7,657 nt of DNA from Phycisphaerae bacterium (lineage in GTDB: Bacteria; Planctomycetota; Phycisphaerae; UBA1845): NCBI GenBank assembly GCA_029260155.1, contig JAJDDU010000312.1:1-7657 (forward strand), in the 5' to 3' direction. The notes beneath the pieces were generated by a model, which did not search any database, was not told the DNA's origin, and saw only the letters and a program-made list of their open reading frames with translations. Positions 1 through 6,460 of this stretch are shown here, one piece after another. Position 1 is the first letter of the stretch. Each line of letters begins with the position of its first letter. The translations under genes were made by a program, and so were the position numbers.

Positions 1-14
1 CCGCCCCCACGTGA

Positions 15-44
15 TTGCCTCCGGCGTTGGCTACTTGCTACAAT
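15..44 (+). promoter_or_regulatory. Sigma-70-type promoter with extended -10
   Basis: A -35-like TTGCCT (15-20, four of six consensus bases) is followed after an 18-bp spacer by TACAAT (39-44, five of six). The -10 element is preceded by TGC, giving an extended -10. Transcription would start near 50-52, just upstream of the GGAG at 55-58 and the ATG at 67. The ATG at 43 overlaps the -10 element and so would not be in the mRNA. This is a motif match only. Confidence 0.55.
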
Positions 45-54
45 GGAGCGTCTC

Positions 55-58
55 GGAG
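55..58 (+). promoter_or_regulatory. Ribosome binding site that fixes the start of the first gene
   Basis: GGAG lies 8 bases before the ATG at 67, an ideal distance. The alternative in-frame ATG at 43 has no purine-rich sequence before it. Initiation at 67 also places the hydrophobic signal segment directly at the N-terminus. Confidence 0.6.
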
Positions 59-66
59 TTGTGCGA

Positions 67-1161
67 ATGGTCTATCGACTTGCTTTGTCTTTGGTTCTCG
101 CGTTGGCGCCGCTCACCGCGGCCGTCGCCGAGGAGCCGGACGTCTCCGGCGCGCAAATCCCGGAGTCGGCGATCAAGCAATTCGACGGGGTGATGAACGA
201 CGTTCGCGCCCTGGGCGAGTGGCCGGTGCAAGCTGAACGACTTAACACGATGATGGACAACATGTGGCGGGGGAACGGTTGGGACGAGGAAACTGACACG
301 TTTGCCCGGAAGATCGCCCGAGAGGTGACGAACATCCCACCTTGGGAGTTCGAGCGTCGCATGGAGAAGATCACGGAAATGGTGACCAAGCGCTACGCGT
401 TCGACCCGGCACAGGCGGACAGTTTTCGCTCGAGTATCTACCGGGAGTCTCTCGGCTTCATGTTCAGCAACTTCGAGGTGATCTCGAAGCACGCCGGCGA
501 GTACGTCGTCAGCCGGGTTCGCGGCGAACCGTTGACCGCGGAGCAAATCGCTCGGTGGACGAAGGAATCCGATCCGCTGATCGCCGACGCTATGTCGCGA
601 GTCGACCGTATGCGGGTCAACACACGCCGCGACGCGAACCCCCGGCAAAAGCAGCTCCTTCGGCGCGACTTCGACGGATTCGATCGACGCATGGACGACA
701 TCGTCAAGCAGCGCGCAGCGTGGGCGCGCGGCGAGTGGAAGCCGGATGCCTGGGGGATGCAGGATGACCCTGTTCAGGTTCCGCAATCGAGACGCGTGCC
801 ACCGGATTCCGCTGAAATTCGACGGGCGCGCGAGGAAACGCCGTTCGCGATGGTCGGGCGAGGCGGGCTGATCGATGTGTTGACGGCGAATGAAACAACG
901 TGGGCTCGCTACGTGCGCAAGTTCATCGAACGGCATGAATTGGATGCCGGTCAGCAGACGGCGATTCGATCGATCCTCGCGGAACTTGAATCGCGTGCCG
1001 GGCAGTACCGACAGGCGCACTGCGCAGAAATCGATGCAGTGCCGGTTCCGGAACGGTCCTCCGCGACCGAGCTGGCCCCTATTCGCGAGATGTTCTCCGA
1101 GCTTCAGGCACGGTCGCTCGCTTTGCTGACCCAATCTCAGCGCGACGCCGAAGAACACTGA
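67..1161 (+). CDS. Exported helical protein of unknown function with LTxxQ-like segments
   Basis: This gene encodes a 364-residue protein that I do not recognise as a named family. It begins with a clear Sec signal peptide: a short basic start, a Leu/Ala-rich core (about residues 4-18) and an Ala-Val-Ala signal peptidase I site before two Glu (cleavage after about residue 21). The mature protein is probably periplasmic, rich in charged helices and without other membrane segments. Several stretches resemble the LTxxQ pattern of Spy/CpxP-type periplasmic proteins: FDPAQAD near 112, PLTAEQ near 155, and ELDAGQQ near 291 followed by an amphipathic helix with WARYVRKFIERH just before it. The similarity is short and could be structural only. 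A Spy-like chaperone or stress-sensor role is a guess. The start at 67 is chosen over the ATG at 43 because of the promoter, the GGAG at 55-58 and the signal peptide. The next gene lies 198 bp downstream and appears separately promoted. Confidence 0.85.
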   Translation: MVYRLALSLVLALAPLTAAVAEEPDVSGAQIPESAIKQFDGVMNDVRALGEWPVQAERLNTMMDNMWRGNGWDEETDTFARKIAREVTNIPPWEFERRMEKITEMVTKRYAFDPAQADSFRSSIYRESLGFMFSNFEVISKHAGEYVVSRVRGEPLTAEQIARWTKESDPLIADAMSRVDRMRVNTRRDANPRQKQLLRRDFDGFDRRMDDIVKQRAAWARGEWKPDAWGMQDDPVQVPQSRRVPPDSAEIRRAREETPFAMVGRGGLIDVLTANETTWARYVRKFIERHELDAGQQTAIRSILAELESRAGQYRQAHCAEIDAVPVPERSSATELAPIREMFSELQARSLALLTQSQRDAEEH

Positions 1162-1252
1162 GGTCGCTTGGAGGGAGTCCGGCGTCTGACGTGGATGGGG
1201 CGTCCGACGAATAAACTGCCACTTGTGAATATCCGCATGGGGGCCGCTCGCC

Positions 1253-1281
1253 TTGAATTGGCTTGACTCCCCACCTACCAT
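1253..1281 (+). promoter_or_regulatory. Candidate sigma-70-type promoter for the second exported-protein gene
   Basis: TTGAAT (1253-1258) and TACCAT (1276-1281) are separated by exactly 17 bp, each matching four of six consensus bases. Transcription would start near 1288 and leave a leader of roughly 70 bases before the ATG at 1360. It lies in the only sizeable gap before this gene and runs into the palindrome at 1281-1292. The match is modest. Confidence 0.3.
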
Positions 1282-1292
1282 ATGTCGACATA
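1281..1292. repeat. Perfect 12-bp palindrome, possible operator
   Basis: TATGTCGACATA reads the same on both strands. It shares one base with the candidate -10 element and covers the expected transcription start, a classic position for a repressor site. A 12-bp palindrome is expected about once per 4 kb by chance, so the location is the main argument and the regulator is unknown. Confidence 0.35.
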
Positions 1293-1359
1293 CCTTGCGG
1301 CGGGACCGTATGATCGTTTCGGACCCTGGCGGGGATGCGTTTAGCGAGTCGAATTGACC

Positions 1360-2361
1360 ATGGCGAACAAGCGTTATCCGGCCGTCGCGTCGCGGCGACC
1401 GGCATTCTCAGTATTGACCTGCTGTGTTGCGGTGTTCTTGATCGTGTTGGCTGAATCAGCCGCGATTGGACAGCATCGCCGGCCAGCGCGTCGTCGGGTG
1501 GGAGCGTCGCACGCACGCCCTGCATCGCCGCTCGGTCGCCGGAGCCTGACGGGAGCGACGTCGTCGGTCATGTCAGGGCGATCGCCGTTGGGACTACAGA
1601 CCGGGGGCATAACCTCGTCGGATCTGAACGGGTTCGTGACTCGCCCGCGACTGCTCCTGCAGGGCAGCGGTTTTGCGGCCCCAATACGTCGCATGAGCAT
1701 TAGCGGATTGGGGAACAGCCAGCGATTCGGCTCGTCGCAGGCTGAAATCAAGGCGAAGATCGAAGCCGCGATTGAGGCGATGAAGAACTCGGATCCGCCC
1801 GAGGATCACTACGCCGAAATACTCTTGACGCGGCTTCGTTCGGAACGTCGTCACCTCCTGTCCGAGGGATGGGGCTACTTCAAGGACAGGGAAAACCTGC
1901 GTGCGCGCATGGCGTTCGAAGCGGCAGAGCTGGTGGACCCACGAGCACCAGCGCCGCGATTCGGTCAGATCATCGTGGATGTCGAGCGGAAGCACTATCG
2001 GCGCGCGATGACTCAACTGGCCAAGCTGGTCACATACGACCAGACGCGAAGCGCCGGAATGCCGGGAATGTTCGAATACACGATGTCGCTGCAGAAACTG
2101 TACGGGTCGGAAGACGATCTGCGTATGATGCTGTTCAATACTGGCCGGTTCGCTCAGCAGAACCCGACATCGGAGCCGGTGCAGGCGTTGTACTGTTTGA
2201 TCCTCTGGTATTCCGGCTATGGCGACGCCAGGGCCGAGGCTGTCGGCATCGCGTCGCGCTTGAAACGCACCGCGGCGGACCCGAATTCGGCGTGGGCGCG
2301 GTTCGACGACATGGTCCAGGCTGCACAGCGCAAGCGCGAATTAGCGGGCACGACGAGTTGA
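1360..2361 (+). CDS. Secreted or membrane-anchored protein with TPR-like C-terminal half, function unknown
   Basis: This gene encodes a 333-residue protein with no family I can name. A basic N-terminus is followed by one hydrophobic stretch (about residues 15-31) and Ser-Ala-Ala near 33-35, so it is either a cleaved signal peptide or a membrane anchor. Residues about 38-125 form a low-complexity linker rich in Arg, Ser, Gly and Pro. From about 126 the protein becomes helical. Residues about 167-227 look like tetratricopeptide-type helix pairs (a GWGYF helix, an ARMAFEAAELVDP helix, then an HYRRAMTQLAKLV helix), and more helices follow to about 325. This suggests a protein-binding scaffold outside the cytoplasm. 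The ATG at 1360 is preferred; an in-frame TTG at 1354 would add only two residues. The ribosome binding site is weak. The dehydratase gene starts 43 bp downstream on the same strand, so co-transcription and a role in envelope assembly are possible but unproven. Confidence 0.8.
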   Translation: MANKRYPAVASRRPAFSVLTCCVAVFLIVLAESAAIGQHRRPARRRVGASHARPASPLGRRSLTGATSSVMSGRSPLGLQTGGITSSDLNGFVTRPRLLLQGSGFAAPIRRMSISGLGNSQRFGSSQAEIKAKIEAAIEAMKNSDPPEDHYAEILLTRLRSERRHLLSEGWGYFKDRENLRARMAFEAAELVDPRAPAPRFGQIIVDVERKHYRRAMTQLAKLVTYDQTRSAGMPGMFEYTMSLQKLYGSEDDLRMMLFNTGRFAQQNPTSEPVQALYCLILWYSGYGDARAEAVGIASRLKRTAADPNSAWARFDDMVQAAQRKRELAGTTS

Positions 2362-2404
2362 CTCCCATTTCCCCGGCCACGTCCGAGGGCGCATTAGGCA
2401 TTCC

Positions 2405-4414
2405 ATGATCGATCCACCCGCTGCAACACCGAACAGGCGAGACGACACGCACGGCTGGTTCGTGCAGCATCGGCTTCTGGTGACGGTGTCGGTGTATGCG
2501 TCGATCTTCCTTGTTTCGCTGCTTGGCGCGTTCGAGCTAGCTTACAACTTCCACCGCTTCGGGAAGTGGTTTTGGGCGTTGTTCGTCCCGCTGGCTGTTC
2601 TCGCGATCCCGATCAAACTGTTCGTCTTCGGTTGGAAACGTCAGTACCGCGGAGCGTGGCGGTATGTGGGGCTTTATGACCTCATCGGCGTGGGCATGGC
2701 CTCGCTGGAGAGTTCGTTCGTTTTCGTGCTGGCGTACTTCGTTATTGAGAACATCTGGAGCCGGGTGTTCGGCTACCGTCTGATTGATCGCGATCTGGAA
2801 AACCAACTGCGGCAGTCGGTGTTTCTTCTGGACTGGGCCGCCACCATCGGGCTGGTCTGTCTGTGTCGCGTCGGCATCCGCCTGTACCACGAGGAGATTT
2901 ATGCAGAGCGTGTCGAAAAGCAGGCCCGGGCGCTTATCGTGGGCGCGGGCGACGCGGGGGAGGCGGTGCTGCGCGAGATCCTGCGCACGTCGCGCGAGCG
3001 CTACGACGTAGTCGGATTCCTGGACGATCGATCGACGCAGATTCACCGGACGATCCACGGCGTGGAGGTTCTGGGAACGCTGAAAGACATCAAGGCCATC
3101 TGCGACCGCCACCGAGTCGATGATATTCTGATCGCCCTGCCCAAAACGACGCCGCGCGAGATCCGCCGGGTGGTCGAGATCTGCGAAGGGTACAACCTAC
3201 GATTCCGCATCGTGCCCGGGCTGTCGGACTTGATCGACGGCCGCCTTCAAGTCAGCCAGCTTCGCGACGTTGACATCGAGGACTTGCTGGGGCGCGATCC
3301 CGTTGAGCTGGACCTGGCCTCGATCGCCGCGCAGCTTTCGGGAAAACGCGTCATGGTCACGGGAGCGGGCGGGAGCATCGGGTCTGAGATGTGCCGGCAG
3401 ATCGCGCGATTCAAGCCCAAGCGCTTGATCCTGGTGGAGCAGGCCGAGAACAACCTCTTCGAGATCGACCGCGAGTTGCGTCGAACGTTTGATGATCTCA
3501 AAGTCGTCCCGTACGTCGCGGATGTCTGCGATGCAGCCCGAGTGCGGTTCGTCATCGAGCGCGAACAACCAATCGCTATTTTCCACGCCGCCGCACACAA
3601 GCACGTACCGATGATGGAGATCAACCCCGGCGAAGCCATCAAGAATAACATCATCGGGACGCGGACGGTGGCGGACGCAGCCACGGAGAACGGAGTGGCC
3701 AAGATGGTCATGATCTCCACTGACAAGGCCGTGAACCCGACCAGCGTCATGGGGTGTTCCAAGCGTGTGGCAGAGTTGTACGTACAGCAGCTCAGCTCCC
3801 GCGGGCCGACGCAGTTCGTCACGGTCCGCTTCGGGAACGTGCTGGGTTCGAGCGGGAGCGTCGTTCCGATCTTTCGCAATCAAATCGCGCGCGGCGGGCC
3901 CATCACGGTGACACACCCTGACATGATGCGTTACTTCATGACCATCCCGGAGGCCTCGCAACTCGTACTGCAAGCCGGCGTCATGGGGACGGGCGGCGAG
4001 ATTTACGTCTTGGACATGGGCGATCCGATCAAGATCGTCAACTTGGCCCGCGACATGATAACGCTGAGCGGGCTGCGCCCCGACGTTGATATCGAGATTC
4101 AGTTCACAGGCCCGCGTCCCGGCGAGAAGCTGATCGAGGAATTGGCCATCGCCGGCGAAAACGTTTCGCGCACGAAGCACGCCAAAATCGGCATCTGGAA
4201 GCACAAGCCGGAGGATTTCGATCGCATCTGCGCGGGCATCGCGCGGCTGGTCGCCGTGGCCGACCTGGACAATCCCGAGGCGATCCGCTCGCAGCTCAAG
4301 GATGTGGTGCCCGAATACCACGAAGAGGAGTTCCCCACGGAACAGCCGGCCGAAACGCCGGACGCGCAGCCGTCAGCGTTTTCCCATCCCGCCACCGACG
4401 CCCCACAGATGTAG
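2405..4414 (+). CDS. Membrane-bound nucleoside-diphosphate-sugar 4,6-dehydratase (CapD/WbpM/PglF type)
   Basis: This gene encodes a 669-residue enzyme of the large polysaccharide-biosynthesis SDR group. Such enzymes convert UDP-GlcNAc or a related UDP-sugar to its 4-keto-6-deoxy form at the inner face of the cytoplasmic membrane, the first step toward rare sugars of capsule, O-antigen or glycoprotein. Four membrane helices are visible (about 24-44, 54-76, 88-114, 139-160). A first Rossmann domain follows with VGAGDAGE at 179-186, then the catalytic NAD-binding domain with TGAGGSIGSE at 319-328. Other family signatures are HAAAHKHVPMME at 394-405, STDKAVNPT at 438-446, and TGPRPGEKL at 568-576. 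The usual catalytic Tyr of SDR enzymes is Met449 (MGCSK, Lys453), the arrangement known from WbpM and PglF, where the Asp-Lys pair (here Asp440-Lys441) is thought to act. Length matches the family. The last 30 residues are a Pro/Glu/Ala-rich tail. The ATG at 2405 has only a weak AGG (2396-2398) before it. The exact substrate cannot be read from the sequence. Confidence 0.95.
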   Translation: MIDPPAATPNRRDDTHGWFVQHRLLVTVSVYASIFLVSLLGAFELAYNFHRFGKWFWALFVPLAVLAIPIKLFVFGWKRQYRGAWRYVGLYDLIGVGMASLESSFVFVLAYFVIENIWSRVFGYRLIDRDLENQLRQSVFLLDWAATIGLVCLCRVGIRLYHEEIYAERVEKQARALIVGAGDAGEAVLREILRTSRERYDVVGFLDDRSTQIHRTIHGVEVLGTLKDIKAICDRHRVDDILIALPKTTPREIRRVVEICEGYNLRFRIVPGLSDLIDGRLQVSQLRDVDIEDLLGRDPVELDLASIAAQLSGKRVMVTGAGGSIGSEMCRQIARFKPKRLILVEQAENNLFEIDRELRRTFDDLKVVPYVADVCDAARVRFVIEREQPIAIFHAAAHKHVPMMEINPGEAIKNNIIGTRTVADAATENGVAKMVMISTDKAVNPTSVMGCSKRVAELYVQQLSSRGPTQFVTVRFGNVLGSSGSVVPIFRNQIARGGPITVTHPDMMRYFMTIPEASQLVLQAGVMGTGGEIYVLDMGDPIKIVNLARDMITLSGLRPDVDIEIQFTGPRPGEKLIEELAIAGENVSRTKHAKIGIWKHKPEDFDRICAGIARLVAVADLDNPEAIRSQLKDVVPEYHEEEFPTEQPAETPDAQPSAFSHPATDAPQM

Positions 4415-4531
4415 CGTCTCCTCTTGCGGGTGGGACCAGCGCGAGCACCGCCTCAAGCCTCGCCGAGCGCAAGGTCCGACGTTACATTGGGTAGCGCCGT
4501 TTTCGAGACCCGTCGCGAGAAACAGGGTTAG

Positions 4532-4544
4532 GGTCGGTCGGTCG
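4532..4544 (+). repeat. Short GGTC/GGTCG tandem repeat
   Basis: GGTCGGTCGGTCG is three units of a 4-bp repeat just before the antiporter start. It begins immediately after the in-frame TAG at 4529-4531 that limits how far upstream this reading frame could start. No function is evident. The rest of the 141-bp gap before the antiporter gene holds nothing I can support. Confidence 0.4.
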
Positions 4545-4551
4545 CACATGC

Positions 4552-4555
4552 GGAG
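4552..4555 (+). promoter_or_regulatory. Ribosome binding site that bears on the antiporter start
   Basis: GGAG directly abuts the ATG at 4556, too close for normal initiation, but sits 6 bases before an in-frame GTG at 4562. The true start may therefore be the GTG, giving a protein two residues shorter. No other candidate exists, because the frame is closed by the TAG at 4529. Confidence 0.4.
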
Positions 4556-6241
4556 ATGCCTGTGGATCTGTGGTTGGCACTGCTGGACGTATTGATTTTG
4601 CTGCTGGCAGCATTGGTCTTGGGTGCGTTGTGTGAGCGGTTGAAGCAGAGTGCGATACTCGGCTATCTGCTCGCGGGCACGCTTCTGGGTCCCAATGCTT
4701 TGGACTGGATGCCGAATCACGAGGCGGTGGCGACGATCGCGGAGTTGGGCGTAGCGCTGCTGCTGTTCACGATCGGACTTGAGTTCTCTTGGCGTAGATT
4801 GCGGAGAATCGGAGCGATTGGACTCGGTGGCGGCGCACTTCAGGTGTTCGTGACGACCGGTGTATCGACCGGGGTCTGCGTAGCGCTTGGGCTCGCGGGG
4901 CGCCCGGCGCTGGCGGTGGGGGCTATGATCGCATTGAGCAGCACCGCGTGCGTATTGCGTCTGCTGGTAAGCCGGTCGGAGATCGACGGCATCTACGGCC
5001 GCAACGCGCTGGGCATCCTACTCCTGCAAGACATCGCCGTGGTGCCGCTGGTACTCTTCGTGACGATGCTGGGCCACGACGGCTCGGTTGCTCAGATCGG
5101 TTGGGAGACGGGTCGGGCAATCGGGGCGGCAGCGGTCATGGTGGCCGCGTTGCACTTCCTGTTCAAGTATGTCCTCCCGATGCTACTGAACGCAGAAGAA
5201 GCAGCCCGCAACCGCGAGTTGCCGATTCTGCTGGCCATCGTCACGTTTATTGGAGCCGCCTCGGCAGCACATTGGCTGGGTCTGTCCGCTGCACTGGGCG
5301 CGTTCATGGCTGGCATGCTGCTGGCCGAGTCCCCTTTCGCCACGCAAATCCGTAGCGATGTGGCCTCTTTGCGGACCCTGTTCGTAACTTTGTTTTTCAG
5401 CTCGATCGGCATGGTGGCCGATCCGGCGTGGGCGGTGAATCACTGGGCGACGGTGGCGGTGGTCGTGGCGGCTATCGTGTTCGGCAAGACCGCAGTGACG
5501 TGTAGCGTGGCGTGCCTGTTCCGTTCGTCGCTCGGTCATGCGGTCGCGGTGGGTGTCTGCTTGGCGCAGGTGGGCGAATTCTCGTTTGTGCTAGCCGAGG
5601 TGGCGCGTCAAGAGGAACTGATCGACAGCGACCTGTTCAAGCTGATTGTCTCGGCCACGATCGTGACCCTGTTTCTGACTCCGTACTTGGTGGCCACCGC
5701 CCCGCGGCTTGCAACAGCCGTTGAAAAGCTCGCGGCGTGGGGACACCCGTCGCCCCACCCTCTGGGCGAACAGTCGGTCGATCCCGACTCCGAGATGAGC
5801 GGCCACATCGTGATCGTGGGTTTTGGCCCCGCAGGCCGGCGTATCGCCGAAGCGTTGATGGAGCGGCACAAGCCACGTTTGGCGGTCATTGAGTTGAATG
5901 CCAAGTCCGCAGACGTCGCGCGGGCCTACGGTCTTCGGACGTACATTGGCGACGCAACCCGCCCGGAAGTGTTGGAACATCTGCGTATCGCAACGGCGAA
6001 GGCGGTCGTTGTCACGGTGCCCGATCCAGCCACTGCTCGACAAGTAGTCGAGGGCGTCCGCGCGCTCGCTCCCCAGACCCCCACCATCGCCCGGGCGCGG
6101 TATCAAGTGTACCGTTGGGATTTGATCCACGCCGGAGCAGAGGTGGTCGTCGATGAGGAAGACGAGGTCGGTCTTCGCCTCGCCACCGCGGTCAAAAAAA
6201 TACTGCGGCCCAGGGGTCTCCTGGGGTCAGAGCGCATTTAG
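4556..6241 (+). CDS. CPA2-family (Kef-like) cation:proton antiporter with C-terminal RCK domain
   Basis: This gene encodes a 561-residue membrane protein. It should exchange K+ or Na+ for protons across the inner membrane, controlling internal pH and cation content. Residues 1-385 are about a dozen hydrophobic segments with CPA2 signatures: AILGYLLAGTLLGP (33-46), LGVALLLFTIGLEF (64-77), ALSSTACVLRLL (126-137), the LLLQDIAVVPL segment with Gln158-Asp159 (155-165), GLSAALGAFMAGMLLAES (242-259) and AQVGEFSFVLAE (337-348). A soluble linker (about 386-414) leads to a Rossmann-type RCK/TrkA-N domain (about 416-535) with GFGPAG at 422-427, Glu446 at the expected ribose-binding position and GDAT at 465-468. 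No second TrkA-C domain follows, as in KefB/KefC. The loop after the GAFMAG helix lacks the HALE...EP..KG pattern of glutathione-gated KefC, so I would not call it kefC. Lys-Lys near the end is encoded in a run of seven A (6194-6200). The gene stands alone and converges with cheV. Confidence 0.93.
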   Translation: MPVDLWLALLDVLILLLAALVLGALCERLKQSAILGYLLAGTLLGPNALDWMPNHEAVATIAELGVALLLFTIGLEFSWRRLRRIGAIGLGGGALQVFVTTGVSTGVCVALGLAGRPALAVGAMIALSSTACVLRLLVSRSEIDGIYGRNALGILLLQDIAVVPLVLFVTMLGHDGSVAQIGWETGRAIGAAAVMVAALHFLFKYVLPMLLNAEEAARNRELPILLAIVTFIGAASAAHWLGLSAALGAFMAGMLLAESPFATQIRSDVASLRTLFVTLFFSSIGMVADPAWAVNHWATVAVVVAAIVFGKTAVTCSVACLFRSSLGHAVAVGVCLAQVGEFSFVLAEVARQEELIDSDLFKLIVSATIVTLFLTPYLVATAPRLATAVEKLAAWGHPSPHPLGEQSVDPDSEMSGHIVIVGFGPAGRRIAEALMERHKPRLAVIELNAKSADVARAYGLRTYIGDATRPEVLEHLRIATAKAVVVTVPDPATARQVVEGVRALAPQTPTIARARYQVYRWDLIHAGAEVVVDEEDEVGLRLATAVKKILRPRGLLGSERI

Positions 6242-6371
6242 TTGTTAGCATGTCGCCCTCCAAGAGTCAAGATCTCTGAAGAGACGAGAACCTGTCCGGC
6301 GCCCCGGCGGCGGTTCCGTAGTAGACAGATGAGCAGCGCAACCTCTCGGGGGTTGGGCGGGTGGTTTCGTT

Positions 6372-6402
6372 GCGTCCGGCGTTCGGCGCGGAGGCCGGAC
6401 GC
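6372..6402. terminator. Perfect 9-bp inverted repeat between convergent genes
   Basis: GCGTCCGGC (6372-6380) and GCCGGACGC (6394-6402) pair perfectly around a 13-base loop. The GC-rich hairpin lies between two genes that point at each other and could stop transcription from either side. No T-run follows on either strand, so it is not a classic Rho-independent terminator. Confidence 0.4.
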
Positions 6403-6414
6403 CGCGTTCCACGG

Positions 6415-6434
6415 GCATGACATCCGTGTCATGC
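6415..6434. terminator. Perfect 8-bp inverted repeat with 4-base loop
   Basis: GCATGACA (6415-6422) and TGTCATGC (6427-6434) flank the loop TCCG. It begins 13 bases after the previous hairpin and ends 27 bases past the cheV stop codon. The tight stem-loop could help terminate or stabilise the cheV transcript, or it could be a protein site. A U-tract is missing. Confidence 0.4.
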
Positions 6435-6460
6435 GTTACAAGAAGCGGTCACCGACGGCG

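Noticed and set aside
31..1281. Long minus-strand reading frame (416 residues) opposite the first exported-protein gene
   Set aside because: Its translation is rich in Arg, His, Pro and Leu with no recognisable motif. The plus strand has a promoter, ribosome binding site and signal peptide. Long antisense frames are common in GC-rich DNA.
3197..4321. Minus-strand reading frame (374 residues) inside the dehydratase gene
   Set aside because: The opposite strand encodes an unmistakable conserved enzyme, and this frame has a His/Asp/Arg-rich composition typical of a shadow.
6194..6200. Run of seven A as a programmed frameshift site
   Set aside because: It is close to the end of the antiporter gene, no conserved frame continues beyond it, and the normal frame ends at a reasonable length.
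6209..6225. Hairpin CCCAGG/CCTGGG with a 5-base loop as an antiporter terminator
   Set aside because: It lies inside the coding region before the stop codon, has only a 6-bp stem and is not followed by a T-run.
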